Of a stretch of 5,433 nucleotides of DNA, positions 1 to 5,433 are shown piece by piece. Under the pieces are notes generated by a model, which was not told the origin of the DNA, ran no database searches, and saw only the letters and a program-made list of their open reading frames with translations. The first letter of the stretch is position 1; each line of letters begins with the position of its first letter. The stretch comes from an uncultured Clostridia bacterium (GTDB lineage: Bacteria; Bacillota; Clostridia; Christensenellales; UBA1242): the NCBI GenBank assembly GCA_947366645.1, contig CANBAX010000054.1, positions 1 through 5,433 on the forward strand, in the 5' to 3' direction. The position numbers and the translations under genes were made by a program.

Positions 1-11
1 CAAAAAAACTC

Positions 12-38
12 TTGACAAATCCCCCCCCCGTGTATAAT
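12..38 (+). promoter_or_regulatory. Sigma-A type promoter of the SHOCT membrane protein gene, with a poly-C spacer
   Basis: A perfect -35 hexamer TTGACA (12-17) and a perfect -10 hexamer TATAAT (33-38) are separated by only 15 bp. Nine of the 15 spacer bases are one uninterrupted C run. Transcription would start near 45, giving a leader of about 17 nt that carries the ribosome binding site GAGGAGG (51-57). Consensus boxes with a spacer two bases short of the usual 17 suggest output that depends on the length of the C run. The boxes are seen directly; the promoter activity is inferred. Confidence 0.8.
21..29. repeat. Nine-base poly-C homopolymer tract
   Basis: Nine consecutive C lie between the -35 and -10 boxes of the first gene. 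I see no other C or G run of comparable length in this AT-rich window. Poly-C/poly-G tracts of this size are known slipped-strand mispairing sites in several bacteria, and within a promoter spacer they change the distance between boxes. The tract is seen directly; its instability is inferred. A sequencing or assembly length error is also possible in such a run. Confidence 0.9.
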
Positions 39-61
39 TAAGGTATTAAAGAGGAGGAAAA

Positions 62-664
62 ATGGAAAAGAAAAAATATTTAACTTTAAGTGCGGGAATT
101 ATGAGCACCGTTGTACTTAGTATACTTGCTATTTTGTACTTAGTTGATGGGGCTGTTTTATTAGATTCGCTAAATTATGGCTTTGATGATTATGCTGGAG
201 TAATAAGAACTGTTGGAATCATATGTATTGTAATCTCAATTATTGAGTTTGTGGCTGTCGGACTTAATGGTGCGTCTATCGTAGCATACAAGCCGGAAAA
301 AAGGAATAAATTGAAAGCAACTTTAATTACAGCAGTGGTATTCAATTTTGTTATTGTTTTACTTAATATCATTATATTTATTTCAGCTGTAGCAACATGG
401 CTTATAATTATTGGTATAATCTTAGTTTTAGCACTTATTTGTGCAAATGTATTATATATTATAGATTTAGCACGCAAAGATGTACCAAAAAGTAATAAAT
501 CAGTTGACGGTAAAAAAGTAGTTGGAAAACAAGAGTTAAGTAAAGAAGAGCAGTTACTTAGTGAACTTGAAAAACTTGTTTCTTTAAGAGAAAGACACAT
601 TCTTACCCAAGAAGAGTTTGATAAAATTAAAGCTCAAGTTATTGCAAGACATATTTCAGAATAA
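62..664 (+). CDS. Four-helix integral membrane protein with C-terminal SHOCT domain
   Basis: This 200-residue protein has four hydrophobic segments, at roughly residues 8-29, 47-67, 87-109 and 112-135. A polar linker (about 137-160) leads to a C-terminal amphipathic module at about 165-195. That module, with LSELEKLVSLRERHILTQEE (167-186) followed by FDKIK, fits the SHOCT (short C-terminal) domain pattern of a leucine-rich helix, a Leu-Thr-x-Glu-Glu-Phe turn and a second helix. SHOCT domains are found at the ends of many unrelated bacterial proteins and are thought to mediate oligomerisation. The membrane part has no catalytic signature that I recognise, so the function is unknown; a structural or envelope-associated role is a guess. 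No cleavable signal peptide is evident: the first helix follows a short Lys-rich start and probably acts as a signal anchor. The ATG at 62 is supported by GAGGAGG at 51-57 and a consensus promoter just upstream. The gene ends in an intrinsic terminator two to three bases after the stop, so it is probably monocistronic. Confidence 0.85.
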   Translation: MEKKKYLTLSAGIMSTVVLSILAILYLVDGAVLLDSLNYGFDDYAGVIRTVGIICIVISIIEFVAVGLNGASIVAYKPEKRNKLKATLITAVVFNFVIVLLNIIIFISAVATWLIIIGIILVLALICANVLYIIDLARKDVPKSNKSVDGKKVVGKQELSKEEQLLSELEKLVSLRERHILTQEEFDKIKAQVIARHISE

Positions 665-692
665 AAAATCACCTCATTTGAGGTGTTTTTTT
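665..692. terminator. Bidirectional intrinsic terminator between convergent genes
   Basis: The stem CACCTC (670-675) pairs with GAGGTG (680-685) around a four-base ATTT loop. On the + strand it is followed by seven T (686-692). On the - strand it is followed, after one base, by six T (complement of the A run 663-668). It therefore can end both the membrane protein gene, whose stop codon is at 662-664, and the phosphoketolase gene, whose stop is 23 bases away at 709-711. Confidence 0.85.
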
Positions 693-708
693 ATTTTGTT
701 AACCAAAA

Positions 709-3039
709 TTAATTCCATTTCCAGTCGCGTATTTCTGGCATATCTATGCCATACTCACGAATATAATTTTGGTTTTCTTCTAGTTTTGTGGTGGCAAACT
801 TATATATTTCATTATATTTTGCTTTTGGCAGGTCAAGATATTTTATCGCCTTTATAAGTTGATTATATCTATCTGTTTTGTTCATAGCCCTCATATCAAA
901 GGAGGTGGTTATTGTGCCTTCCTCGTTATATCCTGAAACATGGAGATTGCGATTTTTACGATTATAGGTGAGTTGGTGAATAAGGCGAGGGTAGCCATGG
1001 AAATTGAAGATAATTGGTTTATCGGTGGTGAATAATTTGTCAAATTCTTTATCTGTAAGCCCATGTGAATGCTCTTTATTTGAAACCAGTTTCATAAGGT
1101 CGACTACATTTATAAATTTGACGTTAAGTTTTGGCAGTAGTTGTTTAAGCAGGGTGACGGTGGCAAGGGATTCTACGGTGGCGGTATCTCCACAAGAGGC
1201 AATTACAAGGTCTGGGTGCTTAGTGTCATTCATGCCAGCCCATTTCCATTCACTTACACCTTCGCGGCAATGCTCTTTCGCTTCTTCCATATTAAGCCAC
1301 TGAAAGGTAGGGTGTTTGGAGGCAACTATTACATTGACATAATTTTTACTTTTTGCACAATGGTCATAGCAGGAAAGAAGACAATTTGCATCGGCAGGCA
1401 GGTACACTCTTACAACATCTGCCTTTTTGCTTACAATATGGTCGACGAAACCAGGGTCTTGATGAGTAAAGCCGTTATGGTCTTGTTGCCATACATTACT
1501 TGTAAGAATAAGGTTAAGTGAAGAAATATTCGCTCTCCAAGGTATCTCATTGCATACTTTAAGCCATTTTGCGTGCTGTGCGACCATGCTATCTACCACA
1601 CGAATAAATGCCTCATAACTATCAAACATTCCGTGTCGGCCGGTGAGTAGGTAGCCTTCTAGCATACCTTCACACATATGCTCGGAAAGATAGCTATCTT
1701 GTATCCTTCCGGTAGGCGAAAGTTTTTCATCGGTAGGAAGGATAGGGAGATTAAAGGCTCGATTTTCCACCTCAAAAGTTTTGTATAACCGATTACTCAT
1801 AGCTTCGTCTGGGCTGAATATGCGATAATTATTTTTATTAAGTTTAAACAGGTCGCGAATATATCCGCCAAGTTCCAGCATATCTTGCGCAGTTGTAGTT
1901 CCATGTCCTTTAAATTTTACTGCATACTTTTCAATAGGTGGGGTGACAAGTTCTTTGAGTAGTAGTCCGCCATTTGTTACTGGATTTGCAGTCATACGTC
2001 TGTCGCCTTGTGGAATTATGCTTGCGATTTCTTTTTTGAGTTTATAGTCTTTATCAAATAGTTCATTAGGTTTATAACTTAAAAGCCATTCTTTTAATAT
2101 ATTGATGTTTTCTTCTTTATCCATATTTACCGGCACTTGATGAGCGCGGAAAGAGCCTTCAACTTCTTTTCCGTCTACCATTTTTGGCCCAGTCCAACCT
2201 TTAGGAGTGCGAAGTATTATCATTGGCCATTTTATCGCAGTGCCAACTTTTTTAATTTCCTTGATATCTTGAATTGCACTGTCCATTGCTTCTGACATAA
2301 GTTTGTGCATTTTCATTGGCTCGCTACCTTCAACAAAATAAGGTTTATAGCCATAGCCGTCAAAAAGATGTTTTAACTCAGTTTTACTTAGTCTTGAAAG
2401 CAGGGTCGGGTTGGATATTTTATAACCGTTCAGATGAAGAATGGGAAGTACTGTGCCGTCGATTTTAGGATTAATAAACTTATTGCCAAACCAAGAGTTT
2501 GCAAGAGGACCAGTTTCTGCCTCGCCGTCACCAACTATACAGGTGGCAATAAGGTCTGGATTATCAAGCACGGCACCAAAAGCATGGGAAAGACTATAAC
2601 CAAGTTCCCCACCCTCATGTATTGAGCCTGGGGTTTCGGGTACGCAGTGGCTTCCGATGCCACAAGGAAAGGAAAATTGTTTACAAAGTCTTGCCATACC
2701 TTCTTTATCTTGTGATATCTTTGGGTATACAGAAGAATAAACACCTTCTAGATAACTATTGGCAACTAAAAAGTTTCCGCCATGCCCAGGACCAGAAATC
2801 AAGAACATATTTAAATTGTATTTATTTATTACGCGGTTACAGTGTGCGTAAACAAAGTTTTGCCCTGGTACTGTACCCCAGTGGCCAACAAGTTTAAGTT
2901 TAATATCTTCTTTGCACAAATCGTGGTCGCGTAAAAGAGGATTTTGTAAAAGATATAATTGCGCGGCTGATAAATAGTTTGCGGCTCGCCAATATTTATC
3001 AAGTTTATCAAAATATTGTGGCGAAGAAAATTTGTCCAT
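709..3039 (-). CDS. xfp: Xylulose-5-phosphate/fructose-6-phosphate phosphoketolase
   Basis: This cytoplasmic thiamine-diphosphate enzyme splits xylulose 5-phosphate (and in many members fructose 6-phosphate) with inorganic phosphate. The products are acetyl phosphate plus glyceraldehyde 3-phosphate or erythrose 4-phosphate, the key step of phosphoketolase fermentation. The 776-residue product is close to family length (about 780-825) and is uninterrupted. Visible landmarks are GHWGT (52-56), GPGHGG (83-88), the family signature EGGELGY (142-148), and the second signature running from Gly155 through DNP (159-161) to GDGE (170-173), the ThDP/metal-binding start. Others are LNGYKI (203-208), SPDEAMSNR (409-417), a Glu-rich segment SEHMCEGMLEG (452-462), and HNGFTHQDPG (521-530) with the two conserved histidines. 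The ATG at 3039 has AAGGAG five bases upstream. It stands alone on its strand, with a terminator beyond the stop and an extended -10 promoter upstream. Substrate preference between the pentose and hexose phosphate cannot be read from the sequence. An acetate kinase gene (the usual next step) is not in this window. Confidence 0.97.
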   Translation of the reverse strand: MDKFSSPQYFDKLDKYWRAANYLSAAQLYLLQNPLLRDHDLCKEDIKLKLVGHWGTVPGQNFVYAHCNRVINKYNLNMFLISGPGHGGNFLVANSYLEGVYSSVYPKISQDKEGMARLCKQFSFPCGIGSHCVPETPGSIHEGGELGYSLSHAFGAVLDNPDLIATCIVGDGEAETGPLANSWFGNKFINPKIDGTVLPILHLNGYKISNPTLLSRLSKTELKHLFDGYGYKPYFVEGSEPMKMHKLMSEAMDSAIQDIKEIKKVGTAIKWPMIILRTPKGWTGPKMVDGKEVEGSFRAHQVPVNMDKEENINILKEWLLSYKPNELFDKDYKLKKEIASIIPQGDRRMTANPVTNGGLLLKELVTPPIEKYAVKFKGHGTTTAQDMLELGGYIRDLFKLNKNNYRIFSPDEAMSNRLYKTFEVENRAFNLPILPTDEKLSPTGRIQDSYLSEHMCEGMLEGYLLTGRHGMFDSYEAFIRVVDSMVAQHAKWLKVCNEIPWRANISSLNLILTSNVWQQDHNGFTHQDPGFVDHIVSKKADVVRVYLPADANCLLSCYDHCAKSKNYVNVIVASKHPTFQWLNMEEAKEHCREGVSEWKWAGMNDTKHPDLVIASCGDTATVESLATVTLLKQLLPKLNVKFINVVDLMKLVSNKEHSHGLTDKEFDKLFTTDKPIIFNFHGYPRLIHQLTYNRKNRNLHVSGYNEEGTITTSFDMRAMNKTDRYNQLIKAIKYLDLPKAKYNEIYKFATTKLEENQNYIREYGIDMPEIRDWKWN

Positions 3040-3058
3040 AATAACTCCTTATGAATTT

Positions 3059-3087
3059 ATTATAACATATTAAATAAGATTTAATAA
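3059..3087 (-). promoter_or_regulatory. Extended -10 promoter of the phosphoketolase gene
   Basis: Read on the - strand, TGTTATAAT (TG-n-TATAAT) gives a perfect -10 hexamer at 3064-3059 with the extended -10 dinucleotide. At a 17-bp spacing the -35 position is TTATTA (3087-3082), a poor match to TTGACA, so the extended -10 would carry most of the recognition. The predicted start near 3052 leaves about 13 nt before the ATG, just enough to contain AAGGAG (3050-3045). The -35 position sits in the middle of a perfect palindrome. Confidence 0.65.
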
Positions 3088-3092
3088 ATCTT
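3076..3092. promoter_or_regulatory. Perfect 17-bp palindrome overlapping the xfp -35 region, candidate operator
   Basis: AAGATTTA, a central A, then TAAATCTT form a perfect inverted repeat with 8-bp arms, centred at 3084. It covers the -35 position of the phosphoketolase promoter, where a bound dimeric repressor would block polymerase. It is also about 60-70 bp upstream of the likely start of the divergent gene. The arms are mostly A/T, so a chance palindrome cannot be excluded, and no known operator consensus is recognised. Confidence 0.4.
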
Positions 3093-3151
3093 TTTAAAGC
3101 GAGGCGCTATATTACCAAAAATTTCGGCAAATAGTAACTTAATTAATTTCA

Positions 3152-3157
3152 TATTAT
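3152..3157 (+). promoter_or_regulatory. Possible -10 box of the unrecognised 241-residue protein gene
   Basis: TATTAT (3152-3157) or the overlapping TATATT (3155-3160) lies 12-15 bases upstream of the start codon, a spacing like that of the other promoters in this window. No convincing -35 hexamer is present 16-18 bp upstream, where the sequence reads AAATAG or TAGTAA. The promoter is therefore weak, activator-dependent, or elsewhere. Confidence 0.3.
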
Positions 3158-3172
3158 ATTGTAAGAGGAAAT

Positions 3173-3898
3173 ATGAAGACTGTAAAATTTTCACCATTAA
3201 ACAGAAATTACTGGTATCAAATTGTCGACGATGGTCTTGAATTATGGCTGAAAAATAAGGACAAAGGAAATCAACTCATATGCAAAATCCCAAAAAGTTC
3301 ATTAGTATTTATTGAAAATGTTAGTTTAAATTGCAGTGAAGAATTGCAAAATGAGATTAACACAAATTTTTACGAAGATGTTAAGTTTCTGCTATCAAGG
3401 GCAAATCCTAAACTTATTGAACGTATGCCAGTATGGATTTTTGCCATTCCCGAAAATATTAGAAAAGCATACGAGGGGCTTGAGCGGTACTATGTTAAAG
3501 AGGCAAAATTTATGATAAGTCAGGGGTATACCAACAATACTATAATAACTTACTTATATTTAACTAAGGAGCATTGTATCAACAAAATAAAAAGAAAGGT
3601 GGATATTTTAATTAGTAAATATCAGAAAGAGGGTGCAAAACTGGTTAAAATTGAAATGGAGTGCTATAAAAAATCTTGGATTAAAAACTATTTTCCTGCC
3701 AAATATTTTAGTGGTAACTTTAATTTACTTATTAAAGAGAGGAGTATTGACAGGGAAATGGAAGATATGTTTAAAGAGGGCATTCTTGAGCTTGACAACT
3801 TTCAAGAAGAAAATTTGCAGAAGATTAGGGAGTTTAATAGGGTAGAGCAAAATAGTAGTTGTCCAAAAATGATGAGACTTGTTGAGGATGAAAATTAA
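3173..3898 (+). CDS. Unrecognised 241-residue soluble protein with a possible helix-turn-helix segment
   Basis: I do not recognise this protein. It is Lys/Glu-rich, lacks a signal peptide and transmembrane segments, and is probably cytoplasmic. The N-terminal ~50 residues alternate hydrophobic and polar positions and may form beta strands. The rest looks largely helical, ending in a charged helical stretch (about 188-225) and a polar tail. The segment at about 112-146, containing MISQGYTNNTIITYLYLTKE and then KIKRKV, resembles the helix-turn-helix of LuxR-type regulators, where Gly-hydrophobic-Ser/Thr-Asn-x-x-Ile leads a helix and a basic helix follows. The match is by eye and partial, so DNA binding is only a hypothesis. 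The five Cys are scattered without a CxxC metal motif. The ATG at 3173 is preceded by AAGAGGA (3163-3169). A strong terminator follows 15 bases after the stop. The gene is single and divergent from xfp, a layout common for regulators of the neighbouring gene but not proof of that. Confidence 0.75.
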   Translation: MKTVKFSPLNRNYWYQIVDDGLELWLKNKDKGNQLICKIPKSSLVFIENVSLNCSEELQNEINTNFYEDVKFLLSRANPKLIERMPVWIFAIPENIRKAYEGLERYYVKEAKFMISQGYTNNTIITYLYLTKEHCINKIKRKVDILISKYQKEGAKLVKIEMECYKKSWIKNYFPAKYFSGNFNLLIKERSIDREMEDMFKEGILELDNFQEENLQKIREFNRVEQNSSCPKMMRLVEDEN

Positions 3899-3909
3899 AA
3901 GAATTTTTT

Positions 3910-3940
3910 AAGTAGTCAAAATAAAATTTGACTATTTTTT
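3910..3940 (+). terminator. Intrinsic terminator of the unrecognised 241-residue protein gene
   Basis: TAGTCAAA (3913-3920) pairs perfectly with TTTGACTA (3927-3934) around an ATAAAA loop and is followed by six T (3935-3940). A further G-U and two A-T pairs can extend the base of the stem. It follows the stop codon at 3896-3898 by about a dozen bases. The 3' arm also contains the -35 box of the next promoter. Confidence 0.85.
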
Positions 3941-3955
3941 AAAACTTGGTATACT
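3928..3955 (+). promoter_or_regulatory. Promoter of the PHP-whiA pair, overlapping the upstream terminator
   Basis: TTGACT (3928-3933) and TATACT (3950-3955) are 16 bp apart, each one mismatch from consensus, and TG at 3947-3948 makes an extended -10 (TGGTATACT). The -35 box lies inside the 3' arm of the preceding terminator hairpin. The start would be near 3962, so the ribosome binding site would be at the very 5' end of the transcript. Confidence 0.75.
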
Positions 3956-3960
3956 TAAAT

Positions 3961-3967
3961 AAGGAGA
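3961..3967 (+). promoter_or_regulatory. Ribosome binding site fixing the PHP gene start at ATG 3973
   Basis: AAGGAGA is five bases upstream of the ATG at 3973. A longer in-frame reading from TTG at 3946 would place the start inside the -10 region and has no Shine-Dalgarno sequence, so the ATG is chosen. Confidence 0.85.
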
Positions 3968-3972
3968 TTAAA

Positions 3973-4740
3973 ATGATACTTTTTGGTGATTATCATACCC
4001 ATAGCGAATATTCCCGAAATGGGCATGGCAAGGGTACTATTTTTGAAAGTGCAAGTGTTGCACAACAAAAGGGTTTAAAACAAATAGCCATAACTGACCA
4101 TGGTTTTAACCATAGACTTTTTGGCGTGAAAAGAAGAGATATTCCAGATATTAAAGAGGATATCTTAAACGCAAAAGAGGTTACTGGTGTTGATATTCTT
4201 TTAGGAATGGAAACAAATCTCATTTCTCAAAATGGAGATATCGATATTAAAGAAGAAGACTATGAGTATTTAGATGTGATTCTTATGGGTTTTCACAAAA
4301 TAGTGAAGATGGACAAGTTTAACGACGCAATGAAACTTAGTCTTGCCAATATTTGCACGGGAGCATTTGCACCGAGCAAGGAACTTATTAGTCGTAATAC
4401 TACTGCGTTTTTAAAGGCGCTTGATAAGTATCCTATTGATGTTATCACTCATCTTAATTATGGTTGCCCAACTGATACTCTTGCTGTGGCAAGAATGGCT
4501 AAGCAAAAGGGGACTTTTGTTGAACTTAATGGAAAGCATATCTGTTTTACTGACAAAGAACTTGAAATTATGGCAAGCGAGGGAGTGAAGTTTATCGTCA
4601 ATTCAGATGCCCACAGGCCAGACAGAGTTGGCGAGTGCAACAAAGCAATGAATCTTATATTTAAACTTGGCATTCCACTTTCGCAGGTGGTAAATATTGA
4701 TAAATTGCCAAAATTTCATCAAAAAAGAGGACAAAATTGA
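3973..4740 (+). CDS. PHP-domain metal-dependent phosphoesterase (YcdX-like)
   Basis: This 255-residue protein is a single PHP (polymerase and histidinol phosphatase) domain, a trimetal TIM-barrel-like hydrolase fold acting on phosphate esters in the cytoplasm. Conserved metal-site motifs appear in order: DYHTHSEYS with His8 and His10, TDHG (41-44), the Glu of GMETN (78-82), GFH with His108, THLNYG with His160, and NSDAHRPDRVG (210-220) with Asp212 and His214. The order and total length match the stand-alone YcdX-type phosphatases more closely than histidinol phosphatase or polymerase PHP domains; the substrate is not known from sequence. It is driven by its own promoter and overlaps whiA by four bases. 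In many clostridia a PHP gene of this type sits upstream of rapZ, yvcK and whiA, which supports the family assignment. Here rapZ and yvcK are not between the two genes. All expected metal ligands appear to be present, so I expect an active enzyme. Confidence 0.9.
   Translation: MILFGDYHTHSEYSRNGHGKGTIFESASVAQQKGLKQIAITDHGFNHRLFGVKRRDIPDIKEDILNAKEVTGVDILLGMETNLISQNGDIDIKEEDYEYLDVILMGFHKIVKMDKFNDAMKLSLANICTGAFAPSKELISRNTTAFLKALDKYPIDVITHLNYGCPTDTLAVARMAKQKGTFVELNGKHICFTDKELEIMASEGVKFIVNSDAHRPDRVGECNKAMNLIFKLGIPLSQVVNIDKLPKFHQKRGQN
4725..4731 (+). promoter_or_regulatory. Ribosome binding site supporting a TTG start for whiA
   Basis: AAGAGGA lies inside the end of the PHP gene, five bases before TTG at 4737. 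It selects the TTG, which is also where homology to the WhiA N-terminus (Met-Ser-Phe-Ser) begins. Confidence 0.75.
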
Positions 4741-5433
4741 GTTTTTCACGAGAATCTAAACTTGAAATATTAGAATGTGAATTTGATGGTGCCGATGAAA
4801 GCCTTGCTTTTTTGTCGGGACTTTTTCATGCCTCTGGGCAAATTACTAAAAACGCAGAAGGTCTTCGTGCCGATATTGTAACCGATATTAAGGAAATTTT
4901 TGATGTAACTAATAGTATTGCAAAAAAGCTTTATGGCGATGAACTTAAGATAGAAATAAGTGATGATTATATCATAAATAAAACAGCCTATTATCGTATT
5001 ATGTTTCCATATTACATCTCTACCCAGGTGCTTCAGGACTGTGGACTACTTCGAGTTGGACAAGAGGGGTTGGAACTTATTTATAACATTGACCAAAATA
5101 TCATTGCCGACGAAGATACAAAGCGAGCCTTTATTAAAGGGGCTTATGTTGGCTGTTCAACTTCAAGTATTAAGTTTAGTGAACTTGGCTCCCAGAACAA
5201 CACTACTGGTTATCACATGGAATTTGCTTCGCATAATAAATTGTTTCTTGAAGACCTTAAAGAACTTTTAAACGAGTTTAACATAAAAACTAAGTTATTT
5301 GAAAGAAAAAGTATATTTGTACTTTATCTAAAAGACAGCGAAACAATTAAAGATTTGCTTGCCCTTGTGGGTGCTGGGGAAAGCGTACTGAACCTTGTAA
5401 ACGAAATGGCGACACGGGGATTACGCAATATTG
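4737..5433 (+). CDS. whiA: DNA-binding protein WhiA, 3' end beyond the window
   Basis: WhiA is a cytoplasmic DNA-binding protein conserved in Gram-positive bacteria. It controls sporulation septation genes in Streptomyces and influences cell division and chromosome segregation in Bacillus. About 232 residues are visible of an expected 310-330. They comprise the N-terminal WhiA domain (MSFSRE start, then AFLSGLFHASGQI at 24-36), a helix ending in VLQDCGLL (98-105), and the degenerate LAGLIDADG homing-endonuclease-like domain from about 127. In that domain TKRAFIKGAYVG (128-139), GYHMEFASHN (158-167), LKELLNEF and FVLYLKDSETIKDLLALVGA (194-213) are the clearest family matches. The C-terminal helix-turn-helix would begin just past the edge. 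The start is TTG, chosen because it has a ribosome binding site and gives the canonical N-terminus. The TTGA overlap with the PHP stop implies translational coupling. The loop after GAYVG (about 140-157) looks a few residues longer and more divergent than usual. Confidence 0.92.
   Translation, partial: MSFSRESKLEILECEFDGADESLAFLSGLFHASGQITKNAEGLRADIVTDIKEIFDVTNSIAKKLYGDELKIEISDDYIINKTAYYRIMFPYYISTQVLQDCGLLRVGQEGLELIYNIDQNIIADEDTKRAFIKGAYVGCSTSSIKFSELGSQNNTTGYHMEFASHNKLFLEDLKELLNEFNIKTKLFERKSIFVLYLKDSETIKDLLALVGAGESVLNLVNEMATRGLRNI

Noticed and set aside
190..600. Open frame on the - strand inside the SHOCT protein gene
   Set aside because: It is antisense to a well-supported gene, has no ribosome binding site, and its composition looks like a shadow.
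618..857. Open frame spanning the terminator and the xfp 3' end on the + strand
   Set aside because: It runs through an intrinsic terminator and overlaps two real genes in other frames.
1141..1521. Open frames on the + strand inside xfp (also 1004-1303, 2434-2625, 2622-2897)
   Set aside because: All are antisense to an intact, strongly conserved phosphoketolase, with no promoter or family signature.
3098..3108. AGCG-AGG-CGCT small inverted repeat in the divergent region
   Set aside because: The stem is only 4 bp and no T run follows, so it is too small to call a terminator or operator despite its GC-rich contrast with the surroundings.
3051..3172. Search for a small RNA, riboswitch or tRNA in the divergent intergenic region
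   Set aside because: The 133 bp hold only promoter elements and short repeats; no structured RNA fold or conserved motif was seen.
3946..3972. Nine-codon N-terminal extension of the PHP gene from TTG 3946
   Set aside because: The extension covers the -10 box and the ribosome binding site; PHP homology begins right after the ATG at 3973.
5041..5271. Short + strand open frame inside whiA
   Set aside because: It is out of frame with whiA, whose reading frame is clear by family similarity through this region.

Overview
The window comes from the chromosome of an AT-rich, low-GC Gram-positive type bacterium, most likely an anaerobic, fermentative member of the Firmicutes (Clostridia-like). The grounds are strong GGAGG-type ribosome binding sites, sigma-A style promoters, a WhiA homologue, a phosphoketolase with many Trp codons read as TGG, and TGA used as a stop codon (standard bacterial code). 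No species can be named from the sequence alone.

Layout from left to right: (1) a four-helix membrane protein with a C-terminal SHOCT tail (62-664, +), driven by a promoter whose -35/-10 spacer holds a run of nine C; (2) a compact bidirectional terminator shared with the converging gene (665-692); (3) a full-length xylulose-5-phosphate/fructose-6-phosphate phosphoketolase (709-3039, -); (4) a 133-bp divergent intergenic region with an extended -10 promoter for the phosphoketolase and a perfect 17-bp palindrome over its -35 position; (5) an unrecognised 241-residue soluble protein (3173-3898, +) with one segment resembling a LuxR-type helix-turn-helix; (6) a terminator whose 3' arm supplies the -35 box of the next promoter; (7) a PHP-family metal-dependent phosphoesterase (3973-4740, +); (8) the first ~232 codons of whiA (4737 to the window edge, +), overlapping the PHP gene by four bases.

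The phosphoketolase makes acetyl phosphate from sugar phosphates and points to fermentative sugar use. PHP and whiA form a translationally coupled pair that looks like a contracted form of the clostridial PHP-rapZ-yvcK-whiA neighbourhood. The gene content is mostly housekeeping, and I see no mobile element, CRISPR array, RNA gene or defence system. The most interesting signals are regulatory: a candidate phase-variable promoter at the left edge, a candidate operator at the phosphoketolase promoter, a terminator/promoter overlap before the PHP gene, and very short leaders on all recognisable transcripts.
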